Source: Anaerocolumna aminovalerica (GTDB lineage: Bacteria; Bacillota; Clostridia; Lachnospirales; Lachnospiraceae). Taken from it: a stretch of 64,000 nt of DNA. The position numbers and the translations under genes were made by a program. The stretch lies in contig NZ_FOWD01000006.1 in the NCBI RefSeq assembly GCF_900115365.1, positions 110,105-174,104 on the forward strand, in the 5' to 3' direction. Of this stretch, positions 62,991 through 64,000 are shown one piece after another. Positions within the stretch are counted from its first letter, which is position 1. Each line of letters starts with the position of its first letter. The notes below the pieces were generated by a model. That model saw nothing but the letters and a program-made list of their open reading frames with translations, ran no database searches and had not been told where the DNA came from.

Positions 62991-63468
62991 CTTTCTTTAC
63001 CTCCTTCAACAGTTTTTCTTTTCCTCTGAAATAGTTGACTCTTGCCCAATTTTCTGACATTCCCATAATATCCCCAATTTCTCGAAATGATAAATCCCCT
63101 GCTAACCTTAAATATATCACTTCCCGCAATGGTTCCTTTAACTGATGGAGTTTTCGCATTAACTCCACTTTGCTTATATCTGAAATTACCATATCCTCCG
63201 CAGAACACACGGTATCTTCTTCTATTTTGTCATCAGAAATCACTATCTCCTTATTCTTTTTCATCCAGGCCAGCCATGAATTCTTGGCTATTGCACAAAG
63301 CCATGTAGATATTTTACAGCTCCCATCATATTTACCGGCGCATCGTACCGCTTGATAAAATGTCTCCTGGGTAATTTCTTCGGCCAAATCTTCGTTATGA
63401 GTCAGTGATAATAAATAACGATAAACCGTTTTTGCATGCTCCTTATATATTTGCTCCATGGAGTCCAC
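62983..63468 (-). CDS. ECF-type RNA polymerase sigma factor
   Basis: A 161-residue sigma-70 family protein. Region 2 is YRYLLSLTHNEDLAEEITQE, TFYQAVRCAGKYDGSCKIST, WLCAIAKNSWLAWMKKNK; region 4 is LKEPLREVIYLRLAGDLSFR, EIGDIMGMSENWARVNYFRG. It starts at GTG 63468, preceded by AAAGGAGG; the ATG three codons later is too far from it. It is followed by its anti-sigma gene. Target promoters are unknown. Confidence 0.92.
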   Translation of the reverse strand: MDSMEQIYKEHAKTVYRYLLSLTHNEDLAEEITQETFYQAVRCAGKYDGSCKISTWLCAIAKNSWLAWMKKNKEIVISDDKIEEDTVCSAEDMVISDISKVELMRKLHQLKEPLREVIYLRLAGDLSFREIGDIMGMSENWARVNYFRGKEKLLKEVKKDE

Positions 63469-63695
63469 TATACGATTTCCTCCTTTCTGCTGAATCTATC
63501 TATTAATTGCCTGAAACATGAATTCGTTACAGTTTTATTTAAAATTATTTATTTAATTTTATTTATAGTATTTATTCAAGTACTCTTATTAATGGCTGCA
63601 CTAAGTCTTCCGATGTTTAATTGATGCATTAGTTTCCTATCTTAACTTTTCCCATTTTAACACTGGAAAAACATTGCGTAAACCTTTTAGAACAA

Positions 63696-63748
63696 AGTGT
63701 CTTCGACACTCTCAACTCCCCTGACCCCTCATTCATGAGGGGAAGGGG
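63696..63748 (+). terminator. Two hairpins, one with T-tract, before the IS91-like gene
   Basis: AGTGTC/GACACT (63696-63710) is followed by CCCC..CCCCTCAT/ATGAGGGG..GGGG (63718-63748) and a T-rich run. They stand 35 nt before a transposase start and could block read-through transcription into the element, or mark its end. The preceding 63469-63695 stretch holds nothing else recognised. Confidence 0.65.
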
Positions 63749-63783
63749 TTTTCTTTTTTGTTACTTTGCTTCATAATAGTCTT

Positions 63784-64000
63784 ATGAGTATATTAAAAGA
63801 TATTTTGAGAGACCATTATGAAGAAACGCTATATATTTTACACCCTCGTGATACAGTCATTGATAACATTAATCGTATGCTTAACTGTGGTGATTCTGCT
63901 CACGGCGGTGCTTTTTGGGGCTGCCCTGAGTGTGGTAAACTTAGGTTTGTTCCTTATACTTGCAAAAGCCGTTTCTGCCCTTCCTGCGGTAACATGTACA
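63784..64000 (+). CDS. IS91-like transposase, N-terminal zinc-binding part (cut by window end)
   Basis: An open frame starts MSILKDILRDHYEETLYILH and runs off the window. After about 45 residues it has FWGCPECGKLRFVPYTCKSR followed by FCPSCGNMY, four CxxC-type cysteines forming the zinc-binding N-terminus seen in IS91/ISCR-type transposases. The Y2 catalytic part would lie beyond the edge. Confidence 0.72.
   Translation, partial: MSILKDILRDHYEETLYILHPRDTVIDNINRMLNCGDSAHGGAFWGCPECGKLRFVPYTCKSRFCPSCGNMY

Overview
The window looks like chromosome of a low-GC, motile, anaerobic Firmicute of the Lachnospiraceae / Lachnoclostridium phytofermentans type. This is an inference from gene content: a fliW-csrA flagellar block, two flgK paralogues, BMP-family nucleoside uptake, a uvrBA-ctp-ftsEX block, AT-rich intergenic DNA and AGGAGG-type ribosome binding sites. 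No rRNA, tRNA or CRISPR array was recognised.

Layout. 0-7 kb: late flagellar operon read leftward, flgM-flgN-flgK-flgK-flgL-fliW-csrA (csrA cut by the window edge). 7-13 kb: a divergent DAP decarboxylase and, divergently, a type IIA topoisomerase B/A pair. 13-24 kb: nucleoside salvage (deoC, deoD, cdd, BMP lipoprotein, ABC ATPase, two permeases, pyrimidine-nucleoside phosphorylase) with a divergent DeoR-type regulator. Two unusually long spacers interrupt this block, and one of them carries a series of strong inverted repeats. 24-26 kb: an IS3 relic, a small FDR-repeat protein with its own terminator, and two GNAT enzymes. 26-34.5 kb: a peptidoglycan amino-sugar recycling cluster (NagZ-type GH3, RpiR/MurR-type regulator, murQ, an ABC importer and a MupG/DUF871 6-phospho-muramidase). 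34.6-37.3 kb: a MerR regulator, a PNPOx-like protein and an unrecognised protein.

37.6-43.5 kb is accessory DNA. A 15-bp direct repeat identical to the 3' end of guaA (stop codon included) occurs at 37974-37988 and again at guaA itself (43488-43502). It bounds a 5.5-kb island holding an Abi/UG-type reverse transcriptase, a tandemly duplicated small HTH gene (one copy broken), a DUF6809-like protein, mobilisation-gene remnants and a HEPN (ApeA-like) protein whose tail runs into the island end. No intact integrase is visible. I read it as a decayed guaA-targeted genomic island carrying candidate anti-phage genes.

43.5-60 kb: guaA, yfbR, uvrA, uvrB, ctpA, an EnvC-like M23 protein, ftsX, ftsE, a CdaR-like regulator, an MsmK-type ATPase that may energise the ATPase-less sugar importer at 30-33 kb, and a YitT protein. 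60-64 kb: a small exported protein, a LacI-family relic, an SDR similar to YmfI, an ECF sigma/anti-sigma pair and the start of an IS91-like transposase.

A recurring leader (5-bp GGCGY hairpin with a 4-nt loop, then RGAA..GAGGTT and the start codon) stands before three unrelated genes: flgL, nagZ and the SDR gene. It is one of the more interesting unexplained signals here.
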